Source: RGIG8748 sp045646525 (GTDB lineage Bacteria; Bacillota; Clostridia; UMGS1810). From it: a stretch of 39,324 nucleotides of DNA. A model generated the notes under the pieces. The model did not search any database and was not told the DNA's origin. It saw only the letters and a list, made by a program, of their open reading frames with translations. How positions within the stretch are numbered: the stretch's first letter is position 1; every line of letters begins with the position of its first letter. A program made the position numbers and the translations under genes. Shown here in pieces: positions 1 through 7,720 of the stretch. The stretch is taken from positions 1-39,324 of the forward strand of contig JAZRKX010000001.1 of NCBI GenBank assembly GCA_045646525.1, read 5' to 3'.

Positions 1-60
1 CTTGCATACCGAGGATATTATGACATATCCGAAGCATACAAGTCTTTGCACTCAATATGA
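1..60 (+). CDS. Group II intron reverse transcriptase/maturase, C-terminal end only
   Basis: The first reading frame is open from the window edge and ends at TGA 58-60. Its last 19 residues read LAYRGYYDISEAYKSLHSI. Endings of this type, with an RGYYD-like stretch before a short Tyr/Ser/His tail, occur in bacterial group II intron-encoded proteins. The call rests mainly on what follows directly: an RNA fold with the layout of group II domains V and VI. The protein would splice the intron RNA and copy it into DNA during mobility. Only the tail is visible, so it cannot be judged whether the enzyme is intact. Confidence 0.6.
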   Translation, partial: LAYRGYYDISEAYKSLHSI

Positions 61-142
61 TTGAACCGCCGTGTACCGAACGGTACGCACGGTGGTGTGA
101 GAGGTCGGCTAATCAATTAATGGTTAGCCTCCTACTCGATTG
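1..142 (+). mobile_element. Group II intron, 3' end (domains V and VI)
   Basis: Bases 66-73 pair with 88-95, and 74-77 pair with 82-85 around a GAAC tetraloop (78-81), leaving a two-base bulge at 86-87. That is the domain V layout. The lower 5' strand holds C67-G68-C69 where the catalytic triad sits, as in group IIC introns. A second hairpin at about 107-128 (GGCTAA with TTAGCC) followed by CCTACTCGATT fits domain VI and the intron 3' end near 140-142. The intron reads toward the 3' end of the convergent gatD gene, so it sits between transcription units. Its 5' part and insertion site lie outside the window. Confidence 0.75.
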
Positions 143-165
143 AATTGTTTCTACAATCCATCTTT

Positions 166-864
166 CTATTTTAAATATTTTTCTTTCATAAAGTTGTGAG
201 CTTTGTTTTCAAGTTCATCACAGAGCTCTTTAAGGGGACAATCCCCGTATTTTCTCTCCAGAGCGCTCTTTATGATGTAATCTGCAAGATAAGGATTTTT
301 GGGGAGAACAGGACCGTGGATTTGGGTGCCTGTTACATTTTTGTATATTATTCCCTCGGTATTGCCGTGTCCGCACAGTACCTTACCAAGAGGGGTATGA
401 CCGCCAAGAGATATTGTACCTATGTGGTTTTCAAAACCCACTATGTCAAAACCGAGTGCTTCGCTTTTGGTTACTATATTTCCTATGAGTCTTTTTTTGC
501 CTTTGGAAGAGGTACAGTTTAGTACACCGAGTCCGTCATATCGGGCGCTTTCTGTTTCAAAGCTTTTTCCAAGCATTTCAAAGCCTGTGCATGCTGCAAG
601 TATTACACCGCCTTTTTCGGCATAATCCTTTATACTGTCTCTTATCTTATATATGCTGTCGTACACAGATGCGAGACTTCTTTCTGTTGCACCGCCTATA
701 TATAGAATATCTGTTGTTTCAAGGTCCAATTCCTCTGCGGAGCAGTTTCGTAAATTAACCTTGATATCTCTCTTTTCGAGGCGGTTTTTAAGCACAATTA
801 TATTTCCTGCATCACCATAGTGGTTAAAAAGGTCGGGATAAAGATTAGATATGGTAATTTCCAT
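166..864 (-). CDS. gatD: Lipid II isoglutaminyl synthase, glutaminase subunit GatD
   Basis: This is a class I glutamine amidotransferase-like protein of 232 residues. It releases ammonia from glutamine for MurT, which amidates the alpha-carboxyl of D-Glu in lipid II stem peptides on the inner face of the membrane. The N-terminus (ITISNLYPDLFNHYGDAGN) is characteristic of the GatD/CobQ-like group. The nucleophile is Cys92 in AACTGFEMLG and the catalytic His is His183 in QIHGPVLPKNP, both at family positions. The start follows the murT stop directly (murT ends at 865), so the two are translationally coupled, as usual for this obligate heterodimer. The downstream side is occupied by a group II intron end, and no hairpin terminator is visible. 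Confidence 0.93.
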   Translation of the reverse strand: MEITISNLYPDLFNHYGDAGNIIVLKNRLEKRDIKVNLRNCSAEELDLETTDILYIGGATERSLASVYDSIYKIRDSIKDYAEKGGVILAACTGFEMLGKSFETESARYDGLGVLNCTSSKGKKRLIGNIVTKSEALGFDIVGFENHIGTISLGGHTPLGKVLCGHGNTEGIIYKNVTGTQIHGPVLPKNPYLADYIIKSALERKYGDCPLKELCDELENKAHNFMKEKYLK

Positions 865-2196
865 TTATTTATCCTCCAATTCCTTTAATATGCTCTGTGT
901 TCCGAAAAGAACGGTATAGTTTACCACAAGGTAGCATACCTCGCCGTTTTCGGCAATAAATTCTCTGAGAGTATCGGCATTTATTTCAATGAGTTTTGTG
1001 TCTTCCACACCTGCATACTTAAGGCGCAGGGCAACATCATACATTCTTGTACCCGATACATATACCTTTTTTATGTTTTCTTCACCAAGGCTCTCAAACT
1101 GTGTGTCCCACAGCCATGATATGTCTGTTCCGTCCGATGGCATATCATTTACTGCAATGAGCACATTTTTGGTGCGCTTGTCGGAATTTATGGCAGACAA
1201 CGCCTGATTAAAGCCCGCAGGATTTTTGGCAAGGTTTAATATTACGGTTTTTCCGCCTATTGTAAAAGGCTCCATTCTGCCAAGCTGGGGTTTGTACTCA
1301 TCAAACACCTTTACTGCATCTTCAATCCTACCGCCTGCCTGATGGAACACGGAAAATGATGCGAGAATGTTGTACACATTGTAAAAGCCACGGTAATTCA
1401 CATTCATTTTGTGTTGCTCTCCGCCAAAGCTCAGTACAAACTTAAGTGAGCTTTGCATATCAACCCTTGTGGCGCTGTAGTGAGGATTGGGGCGCTCAAA
1501 ACCGCAATCGCACTTGTATTTTCCAAGCTGATTATAATGGCTGTATTCGTATGACAGACGGTTTTCACATTTGGGGCAGAGCGGTATTTCCGCATTCTCG
1601 GATGACAGTACATTTTCGCTTACACCGTAGTACACGGCTTTTCTGCCCTCGCCGAACTGTCTTGTAAAGGGGTCATCCGCATTCAGTACAAGTGTGGTAT
1701 CGGGAACCTTTTCTATTGCTTCATTTAAGAGCTTTACAGTACCCTCTATTTCACCGTAACGGTCCATCTGGTCGCGGAAGAGGTTTGTTATTACTATCTT
1801 GTGGGGTGTAAGGTGCTTTACTATGTGTCTTACACTTGCTTCATCGCACTCTATTGCCGCATAGCTTGCATCAAGCTTTCCCCATACGGTAGCCTTATCT
1901 ATGAATGCGCACGCCACACCGGGAAGCATATTTGCACCCACATTGTTACATACCACCTTACTTCCGTCGTGGGAGAGCAGGGAGTATATAAGATTGTTGG
2001 TGGTTGTTTTGCCGTTGGTACCGCACACAAGTATTATTTCCTTTTTAATCTGCTTAGAAAGGGTTTTAAGAACCTGGGGCGATATCTTCATTGCTATACT
2101 TCCGGGCATGGAAGAGCCCTTTTTGCCCATGAGTACACCAAGCCTTATAAGAAGCTTGCAAGCTATTATAGCTACAATGTTTCGTAATTTTGTCAT
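865..2196 (-). CDS. murT: Lipid II isoglutaminyl synthase, Mur ligase-like subunit MurT
   Basis: MurT binds ATP and lipid II and performs the D-Glu to D-isoGln amidation with ammonia from GatD. With the start chosen here it has 443 residues. The Mur ligase P-loop GTNGKTT lies near residues 59-65. A four-Cys zinc ribbon (C207, C210, C229, C231) is inserted in the central domain, typical of MurT and absent from ordinary Mur ligases. The C-terminal DUF1727-type region follows. An ATG at 2220 lies in frame, but ATG 2196 is preferred because GGAG (2207-2210) lies 10 bases upstream and the protein then begins MTKLRN. That ribosome binding site overlaps the end of the upstream EIIC-like gene, indicating one operon. 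Confidence 0.93.
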   Translation of the reverse strand: MTKLRNIVAIIACKLLIRLGVLMGKKGSSMPGSIAMKISPQVLKTLSKQIKKEIILVCGTNGKTTTNNLIYSLLSHDGSKVVCNNVGANMLPGVACAFIDKATVWGKLDASYAAIECDEASVRHIVKHLTPHKIVITNLFRDQMDRYGEIEGTVKLLNEAIEKVPDTTLVLNADDPFTRQFGEGRKAVYYGVSENVLSSENAEIPLCPKCENRLSYEYSHYNQLGKYKCDCGFERPNPHYSATRVDMQSSLKFVLSFGGEQHKMNVNYRGFYNVYNILASFSVFHQAGGRIEDAVKVFDEYKPQLGRMEPFTIGGKTVILNLAKNPAGFNQALSAINSDKRTKNVLIAVNDMPSDGTDISWLWDTQFESLGEENIKKVYVSGTRMYDVALRLKYAGVEDTKLIEINADTLREFIAENGEVCYLVVNYTVLFGTQSILKELEDK

Positions 2197-2209
2197 AAGG
2201 AAATATCTC

Positions 2210-3229
2210 CTATATATCAAGTTTGAGGTCTGAATCTTTGATTATACCGAGCTTCTTAAAAGGCTTTGCTATGACCAATGTTAAAACCGCAGGGAGTATA
2301 AAGCATATAAGAAGCACTGCAAGAATATCCATCTCACTAAGTCCCTTTGTACTGAGCACACCTATAGGACCTACAAGACCGCAGGTGCCCATTCCCGAAG
2401 CTACTGCAATGGGGTTTTCCATGCGGAAAACAACTGTTGAGAGCGCACCTGTAATAGCTGAGGTAATTATGGGAGGGAGCCATATTACGGGCTTTTTAAC
2501 AATATTACCCATCTGGAGCATACTTGTGCCAAGTCCCTGTGCTATAACACCGCCCCATTTGTTTGCACCAAAGCTCATTACTGCAAAGCCTACCATCTGC
2601 GCGCAGCAGCCTGCAGTTGCTGCTCCGCCTGCAATTCCCGTAAGACCGAGCATTGCGCATATGGCCGCAGAGCTTATGGGAAGTGTAAGGCATATTCCCA
2701 CAACTACGGACACAAGCATACCCATTATAAGCGGCTGCATTTCGGTAAAGGTTTTTATAAGGTTACCAAGCTGTGTCATAAGTGTAGAAATGGCAGGTCC
2801 GAGAAGAAGCGATATTCCTACACCTATTGCTATTACAACTGTGGGTGTTAATATTATATCTATTTTTGTGGATTTATAGACAAGTTTTCCTATCTCGCAG
2901 GCAATAAGTACAGCCACATAAGTTCCAAGAGGTCCTCCGAGAGCATTGCCTGCCACACCTACTGCACAAAGAGAGAACAGAAGAAGTCCCTGTGCACCAA
3001 GAGCCGAGCCTATAGCCATTGCCATTGCAGGACCCTGTGCGGAAACGGCGTATTCTTTCATGCTTAGGAGAAAATCGTGTGTCTGCTTATTGGGAACATA
3101 GTCTGCAACAGTACCGAATATTGTGCCTATAAGAAGTGACGCAAAAAGACCAAGTGCCATAGCACCAAGGGCATCGATAAAATACTTTCTGGGCGATAAC
3201 AAAATGCCTTTTTTCTTAATGTAACTCAT
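2210..3229 (-). CDS. PfoR-like PTS EIIC-family integral membrane protein
   Basis: This 339-residue polytopic protein resembles the PTS_EIIC_2/PfoR family: about eight to ten hydrophobic segments rich in Gly/Ala, with GNALGGPLGTYVAV and GGAATAGCCAQMVGFAVMS as conserved-looking blocks. Family members look like EIIC sugar permeases but lack EIIA/EIIB domains, and none is encoded nearby, so phosphotransferase transport is doubtful. PfoR was named for an effect on toxin expression in Clostridium perfringens. The start ATG 3229 has GGAGG five bases upstream; the in-frame upstream codons overlap the promoter. It is the first gene of an operon with murT and gatD, which hints at a cell-envelope role. 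That link is inference. Confidence 0.75.
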   Translation of the reverse strand: MSYIKKKGILLSPRKYFIDALGAMALGLFASLLIGTIFGTVADYVPNKQTHDFLLSMKEYAVSAQGPAMAMAIGSALGAQGLLLFSLCAVGVAGNALGGPLGTYVAVLIACEIGKLVYKSTKIDIILTPTVVIAIGVGISLLLGPAISTLMTQLGNLIKTFTEMQPLIMGMLVSVVVGICLTLPISSAAICAMLGLTGIAGGAATAGCCAQMVGFAVMSFGANKWGGVIAQGLGTSMLQMGNIVKKPVIWLPPIITSAITGALSTVVFRMENPIAVASGMGTCGLVGPIGVLSTKGLSEMDILAVLLICFILPAVLTLVIAKPFKKLGIIKDSDLKLDI

Positions 3230-3262
3230 AATTACCTCCATAATATACTTATTATAGTAAAC

Positions 3263-3291
3263 AGTATATACCAAATATTCTCAATTTTCAA
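3263..3291 (-). promoter_or_regulatory. Sigma-A-type promoter of the EIIC-like/murT/gatD operon
   Basis: On the minus strand TTGAAA (3291-3286) is followed after 17 bases by TATACT (3268-3263). It lies about 35 bases before the start at 3229. Confidence 0.7.
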
Positions 3292-3349
3292 TATATTCAG
3301 GTCTTTTTTATGGTTTTTTTGCATATCTTTTTTTAGGTGGTGACATAAA

Positions 3350-4510
3350 ATGGATGTTCTTATTACAAAAAAAGGAGAGAAAAACGCTTATATAACCTTG
3401 GATAATTCCAAATGCCTTGTTTTCAGGCGGGATGACGGCGAAAAAACAGAGCTTATAAAAGACATGACAAATGAGTTTGATGTGTACGCAGACGATGACG
3501 GAACACTTGATATATTCGGAGTAAACACCTCGGGCAATCTTCTGCACATACGTCATTCAAACGAAGATACAACCGTGTATACCGTGCTTGAAAACCGAAG
3601 TGCTGAGGGCAGTATATCAGCCGTGCGCGTTTTTAAGATATACGGAAGATACCATCTTTTTTACTGTATAAACCACACAGAAAGACTTCTTGTGCACCAC
3701 ATGGCAGGATACGGCGATTACAGCATGGAGCCCGAAATCATAGACCGTATCGGCAAAAACAATCTATTCGATGCGGTGTGCGATGAGGATAAAAACATAC
3801 ACATTGTCTACATGACAGACGAGGCTCTTGTAAAACGCAGATACAACTACAGCACCAAGACCTTTTCCAGTCCGCAGACACTTGTATCAGCCGAGGTGCG
3901 TTCTGTGGGGGTATTGCTTTTCAAAGGCAGACTCTATACAGCCTATGCCGCTTTGGACAAAGGGCGCAATTCTGTTTTTATATGCTCGGACGAAGCGGAC
4001 AGACGCACAGAAGTCGGCATAAAGGTGCATATGGATACAAAAGTGGCGCTTGTGCCAAAAGGAGATAAGCTGTGCGTGCAATGGGTAGAGAATTCTATGT
4101 GCTTTGGCGTTTCGTGCGATGAAGATTTGGCAAAAGAAAGGGTTAAAATCTTTGGACGCACAAGAGGTCTTGCAAGACCTAAAGCGATAGGCGGAGATGT
4201 AAAGGCAACAGTCGCGGCACTCGACCTTTCGGGAAGACCGTTTTTAAATGTGGAGGATATGACAGTAATGCACGAAAAACCCAGAACGCAGTATACGGGT
4301 CAGGAGGTGGATATGCTGTCCCGTAAGTACATAGAGGTTCTCTCGCGCAAAAATGATTTTGTAGATTTGGACAGGGAGCTTACCAGAATAGAAGCGGCGC
4401 TGGAAAGACTGGTCATGCTTGCGGAAAAGGCAATAGAAGAAATAAAAGGCAATCCGCAAAACGAGAAAAAATCAGAAAACGAAGAAATTTCAGTTGAGGA
4501 GGAACAATAA
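3350..4510 (+). CDS. Unrecognised propeller-like repeat protein with C-terminal coiled coil
   Basis: I do not recognise this 386-residue protein. It has no signal peptide or membrane segment. Residues 1-300 carry repeated units of roughly 45-50 residues in which a hydrophobic strand, a D/G turn and a second strand alternate, for example FDVYADDDGTLDIFGV, RVFKIYGRYHLFYCI, FDAVCDEDKNIHIVYM and VGVLLFKGRLYTAYAA. This suggests a beta-propeller of the WD/sialidase-like kind. Residues about 318-365 form a charged helix with coiled-coil spacing (SRKNDFVDLDRELTRIEAAL), ending in an acidic Lys/Glu tail. The start has AGGTGG nearby. Its stop touches the next gene's start, so the two are co-translated. 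Confidence 0.7.
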   Translation: MDVLITKKGEKNAYITLDNSKCLVFRRDDGEKTELIKDMTNEFDVYADDDGTLDIFGVNTSGNLLHIRHSNEDTTVYTVLENRSAEGSISAVRVFKIYGRYHLFYCINHTERLLVHHMAGYGDYSMEPEIIDRIGKNNLFDAVCDEDKNIHIVYMTDEALVKRRYNYSTKTFSSPQTLVSAEVRSVGVLLFKGRLYTAYAALDKGRNSVFICSDEADRRTEVGIKVHMDTKVALVPKGDKLCVQWVENSMCFGVSCDEDLAKERVKIFGRTRGLARPKAIGGDVKATVAALDLSGRPFLNVEDMTVMHEKPRTQYTGQEVDMLSRKYIEVLSRKNDFVDLDRELTRIEAALERLVMLAEKAIEEIKGNPQNEKKSENEEISVEEEQ

Positions 4511-5143
4511 ATGTCAGATATAAGGATAGATACCTTTCTTTCGCCTTATGTAAGATTTGTAAATGCTTGCCCGTCTGTTAAAAGCGCAGACTTTTACTAC
4601 GGAAATACACTCATTCAGCCGTCACTTGGTTTCGGATGTTTCAGTGCGTATTACAAGGTCCCCAAGGGACTTCAGGAATTTGTAATTACAGAGGCGGGCA
4701 ACAAGGACAATGTACTTGCAACAGTTAAGCTTCCTTTCGGTCACGGCGATGTGTATACCGTTGCGGCAGTTCATTCGGACGGAAGTACCATGGCATATGG
4801 CATTATGGAGCCCACAGAAAGAAAAGATACCGACTACGGTCATATAAGGGTCTGCCATCTTTCGCCAAACCTTGGAAGTCTGGACATATCCGCAAACGGT
4901 TATGACATCCTCGGAAGTATAGATTATCTTGAACTCAGCCGTTACATATGCATAAAGCCCGATATGTATGAACTGCGTGCAAGACAGAATTCCGACGGTG
5001 CATTAAAGCTTATAATGCCAAATCAAAATGTTCAAAAGGGCAAATACAACACAATCTATATAGTAGGTTTATCCAATGAAAAGCCGTGTCTTATGGGTAT
5101 ATTCACAGTAGATGCGGCAAGTTATACGGGGTATTACCTGTAA
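4511..5143 (+). CDS. DUF4397 domain protein
   Basis: This is a 210-residue protein with the DUF4397 pattern: YVRFVNACPSVKSADFYYGN near the start matches the family's usual opening, in which a short strand precedes 'vRfvhasPda..vDvy'. The second half repeats the motif (HIRVCHLSPNLGSLDISANG). Two beta-sandwich-like units are therefore likely. Many DUF4397 proteins are exported, but this one lacks a signal peptide, so it may be cytoplasmic, spore-associated or exported in another way. Its ATG follows the stop of the propeller-like gene with no gap, and GAGGAGGA lies at 4496-4503. The two probably work together. Its TAA stop lies inside the terminator stem. Confidence 0.75.
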   Translation: MSDIRIDTFLSPYVRFVNACPSVKSADFYYGNTLIQPSLGFGCFSAYYKVPKGLQEFVITEAGNKDNVLATVKLPFGHGDVYTVAAVHSDGSTMAYGIMEPTERKDTDYGHIRVCHLSPNLGSLDISANGYDILGSIDYLELSRYICIKPDMYELRARQNSDGALKLIMPNQNVQKGKYNTIYIVGLSNEKPCLMGIFTVDAASYTGYYL

Positions 5144-5184
5144 TAATTAAGGCGATGTATTTTTTTACATCGCCTTAATTATTA
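5141..5184. terminator. Bidirectional terminator containing two stop codons
   Basis: A perfect 19-base inverted repeat (5141-5159 and 5166-5184) surrounds a six-T loop. The stop TAA of the DUF4397 gene (5141-5143) and the stop of the M14 peptidase on the other strand (5184-5182) form the two ends of the stem. Confidence 0.85.
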
Positions 5185-6639
5185 TTTAGATATATTGCTT
5201 CTATATATTATTTCGTTTCCGACAAGGAGAAGAATGTTTTTTGCAGGTTTCCATACGGTGTCAAAATTTCTGTCGGGGTAGGGGTAGTTTCCTACATACG
5301 GGCAAAGCTCTACGGTTATGGTGGCCTTGTTGAATTTGCGGTACACATAATCAAAGAAAGAGCCGCCCACACCTGTGCAGGTTTCCTGTATACCGCTAAA
5401 GCCTGTATCCTTTTTAATGGCCTGTTGGAGATACAAGGGGTTTTCGGTGCTGTCTGCCCAGTAGAAAATCTGTCCTTGTGTATGGAAAGAAAGATAAGCT
5501 TCAAAGCTGTTACTATCCACATAATTTGTCATTGCCAAAGTTTCGGGCTCGCTATTTGGGTATTCACCGTTAAAGCCCGAAGAGCCTCTGCCGTTTTTGT
5601 TTCTTTCTATGGACCAGTCTTTGTCATAGTTCCAGTTTACATCTACACCGCGTACATTTGCCTTCCAGGATTCATATCCGTATTTTTTTCCTTCATAAAG
5701 TCCCATGCCCGAAAGACTCAGTGCATGCTGTGTGGACTCTATACCATTTTGCACAAGATTAACTCCGTCAGGATTAACCATCGGCACTATGCAGAATGTT
5801 ATTTCATCAAGAATACTTCTTGGGTTATACTTTCCCCAGTTTTTTCCTGTACGGTAGCAATATGCGTATTGGTCTATGGCGTACATGAGGTAGGTTGTTG
5901 CAATGTATTCTCTTGCGTGGTGTGTTCCGCATACAAAAACCTTCTTCTTTCCTTTACCAAATTCTATAAGGAGCAAATCGCGCCCCTCTACAGACTTGCC
6001 GATAGATGAGGTCTTAATAAGCTCGGGATACATATTCTTTAATTTTTCGGCATCAGAAAGCATAGTTTCGTACGAGTATGCACGGTAGGGATATACAATA
6101 TGCTCAGCTTTGTACGGATAAGCACCGTACACATAGTCTTCGGTACTGCTTGTGGATATATCCGAAAAGAGCGAATTATAAAGTGCTTTGGAGTTTTGTA
6201 CGGTTATGATTCCGCGATTGTATGTAAGTTCATAATTGCAAAAGTCGGTAAGCTCACGGAGCGATATGTAGCATAAATCGTCTTTTCTGAAAAATCTGGA
6301 AGGATTTTTAAGTTCATCGTGGTAGGATATCTCCGTAAATGTTAAAGAAGAATTCTCATGAGTTACGGTGAGTGTTTTTCCCTCTCTTTTTGCAGTTATG
6401 TTTAAATAGGGTGCAACAGATTGCACCGCAACATATGTTTTGTTAAACACCAGCACGGGAGGCGCTATGTTGGCTTTTGTACCGTTAAAAACTACGATAT
6501 CTTCGTTTATCGCCATAGTGGCAGAGAAGAACTTAAGTCCGTCAGTTGCATATGCTGTGTTGTCATAGGCATAAGCGGAGGTTGTCATCACCATCACGGC
6601 AATAATTAAGGATGTGAGTTTTAAAATTACTTTCTTCAT
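5182..6639 (-). CDS. Secreted M14 zinc carboxypeptidase with copper-amine-oxidase-like N-domain
   Basis: The 485-residue product begins MKKVILKLTSLIIAVMVMT and has a signal peptide ending near ASAYA-type residues (about 25). Residues about 40-155 look like the copper amine oxidase N-terminal domain common in clostridial surface proteins. The M14 domain follows: zinc ligands His241 and Glu244 in THHARE and His386 in SFHTQG, and catalytic Glu444 in TITVELCPY. The NPDG motif near 289 is also typical. It probably trims peptides, possibly cell-wall stem peptides, outside the cell. ATG 6639 is chosen over an upstream codon because it has AAGGAG eight or so bases before it and begins the signal peptide. 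Confidence 0.9.
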   Translation of the reverse strand: MKKVILKLTSLIIAVMVMTTSAYAYDNTAYATDGLKFFSATMAINEDIVVFNGTKANIAPPVLVFNKTYVAVQSVAPYLNITAKREGKTLTVTHENSSLTFTEISYHDELKNPSRFFRKDDLCYISLRELTDFCNYELTYNRGIITVQNSKALYNSLFSDISTSSTEDYVYGAYPYKAEHIVYPYRAYSYETMLSDAEKLKNMYPELIKTSSIGKSVEGRDLLLIEFGKGKKKVFVCGTHHAREYIATTYLMYAIDQYAYCYRTGKNWGKYNPRSILDEITFCIVPMVNPDGVNLVQNGIESTQHALSLSGMGLYEGKKYGYESWKANVRGVDVNWNYDKDWSIERNKNGRGSSGFNGEYPNSEPETLAMTNYVDSNSFEAYLSFHTQGQIFYWADSTENPLYLQQAIKKDTGFSGIQETCTGVGGSFFDYVYRKFNKATITVELCPYVGNYPYPDRNFDTVWKPAKNILLLVGNEIIYRSNISK

Positions 6640-6672
6640 TAGTGTTTCTCCTTGGTTTGCAAATATTTTTAC

Positions 6673-6701
6673 ATTATACACTATTTGTCGAAAACGGTCA
6701 A
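6673..6701 (-). promoter_or_regulatory. Promoter of the M14 peptidase
   Basis: On the minus strand TTGACC (6701-6696) and TATAAT (6678-6673) are 17 bases apart, about 35 bases before the start codon. Confidence 0.75.
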
Positions 6702-6762
6702 TCTATAAATTCCATAAAATGCGCTCTGACGCTAAAAAATGTTAAAAAACCGAAAAAATGTC

Positions 6763-6789
6763 TTGACAATCAAACAAAAAGGTGATAAT
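6763..6789 (+). promoter_or_regulatory. Promoter of the infC-rpmI-rplT operon
   Basis: TTGACA at 6763-6768 is a perfect -35. The -10 is GATAAT (6784-6789, spacing 15) or TAATAT (6786-6791, spacing 17). Confidence 0.7.
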
Positions 6790-6794
6790 ATATC

Positions 6795-6953
6795 TAGGTA
6801 AAGCAAAGCAGAGGTCCACCTCTCACCTTACGGTTTCAAGGTATCGGTAAGGTAGATAAACTTGTATTTTATTGTATAAGTGGGTGGATTTCGCCCACTT
6901 TTTCTTTTTGTCTAAGTGGTTGCTGTTTAATTTCAATTTGGAGGTGCTTTGTC
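6795..6953 (+). ncRNA. infC leader RNA (L20/IF3-operon type) with attenuator
   Basis: The 160-base untranslated leader contains AGAGGTCCACCTCT (6810-6823), a long-range stem ACCTTAC/GTAAGGT (6825-6831 with 6847-6853), and a terminator hairpin (6878-6900) before the T-rich 6899-6909. This order closely resembles leaders upstream of infC in many Firmicutes, where ribosomal protein L20 represses the operon by premature termination. The exact protein contact cannot be proved from sequence. Confidence 0.7.
6878..6909 (+). terminator. Attenuator terminator in the infC leader
   Basis: AAGTGGG (6878-6884) pairs with CCCACTT (6894-6900), followed by TTTTTCTTTTT. It lies upstream of the gene it controls, so it is a regulated rather than an end-of-operon terminator. 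Confidence 0.75.
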
Positions 6954-7463
6954 ATCAGTAACAAAGAAATGTTGATTAATGATGAAATCAGAGAAAAAGA
7001 AGTCAGAGTCATCGATTCCGATGGTTCCCAGCTCGGCATACTTCCCCTTGCGGATGCCTTGTCCAAGGCAGATGCCAAGAATATGGACCTGGTACTTATT
7101 GCACCGCAGGCAAAACCGCCCGCATGCAAGATTATGGACTACGGTAAGTATAAGTTCGAACAGGGCAAGAGAGAAAAGGAAGCCAAGAAGAATCAGCGCA
7201 TAGTAAACATCAAGGAAGTGCGTATTACACCTTCTATAGATGTTCATGACTTCAATACCAAGGTTAATCAGACAGTCAAGTTCTTGAAGTCCGGTGATAA
7301 AGTCAAAGTTACCGTTAGGTTCAGAGGACGCGAGCTTCACCACACACAGCTTGGTATGGACCTGCTTACAAAGTTCGCAGAAGCTATCACCGAAACGGGA
7401 AGTGTAGAAAAGGCTGCCAAGCTCGAAGGTAGAAACATGACTATGGTAGTCGCACCCAAATAA
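6954..7463 (+). CDS. infC: Translation initiation factor IF-3, non-canonical AUC start
   Basis: IF-3 binds the 30S subunit, blocks premature 50S joining and checks the start codon. The N-domain (LINDEIREKEVRVIDSDG), the linker with KPPACKIMDYGKYKFEQ, and the C-domain (VTVRFRGRELHH, EGRNMTMVVAPK) are all present. The first in-frame ATG (6969) lies 24 bases from the only good ribosome binding site, GGAGG at 6940-6944. ATC at 6954-6956 lies nine bases from it and gives an N-terminus SNKEMLINDEI that matches family length (169 residues). infC in other bacteria uses AUU-type starts for self-repression, so an AUC start is well supported. Confidence 0.9.
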   Translation: MSNKEMLINDEIREKEVRVIDSDGSQLGILPLADALSKADAKNMDLVLIAPQAKPPACKIMDYGKYKFEQGKREKEAKKNQRIVNIKEVRITPSIDVHDFNTKVNQTVKFLKSGDKVKVTVRFRGRELHHTQLGMDLLTKFAEAITETGSVEKAAKLEGRNMTMVVAPK

Positions 7464-7501
7464 ACAAAATTACCTTAAAAATCGGAAGGAGTGTAAATGC
7501 A

Positions 7502-7699
7502 ATGCCTAAAATCAAAACTCACAGAGGTGCTGCAAAGAGATTCGGTCTTACAAAGAATGGTAAAGTAAAGCTCAACCAGGCTTTCAGAAGACACATTTTA
7601 ACAAAGAAGTCCACAAAGAGAAAGAGAGCTTTAAGAAAGCAGGCATATGCTGCTAAGGCTAATGCAGCTACAATCAAGAGACTGATACTTTATAAATAA
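7502..7699 (+). CDS. rpmI: 50S ribosomal protein L35
   Basis: This 65-residue basic protein begins MPKIKTHRGAAKRFGLTKNG and has the internal HILTKKSTKRKRALRK block, diagnostic of bL35. It is a structural protein of the large subunit. It is the middle gene of infC-rpmI-rplT, 38 bases after infC, with GGAAGGAG upstream of its ATG. Expression should be co-ordinated with IF-3 and L20 by the leader at 6795-6953. Confidence 0.97.
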   Translation: MPKIKTHRGAAKRFGLTKNGKVKLNQAFRRHILTKKSTKRKRALRKQAYAAKANAATIKRLILYK

Positions 7700-7720
7700 A
7701 ATTGAGGGAGGCGTTTTAAA

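Noticed and set aside
2223..2879. 218-residue plus-strand frame opposite the EIIC-like gene
   Set aside because: It is Pro/Ile/Ser-rich, complementary to the membrane protein's codons, with no start signal.
5425..6009. 194-residue plus-strand frame with hydrophobic segments
   Set aside because: It mirrors the M14 peptidase, whose catalytic residues are all in place.
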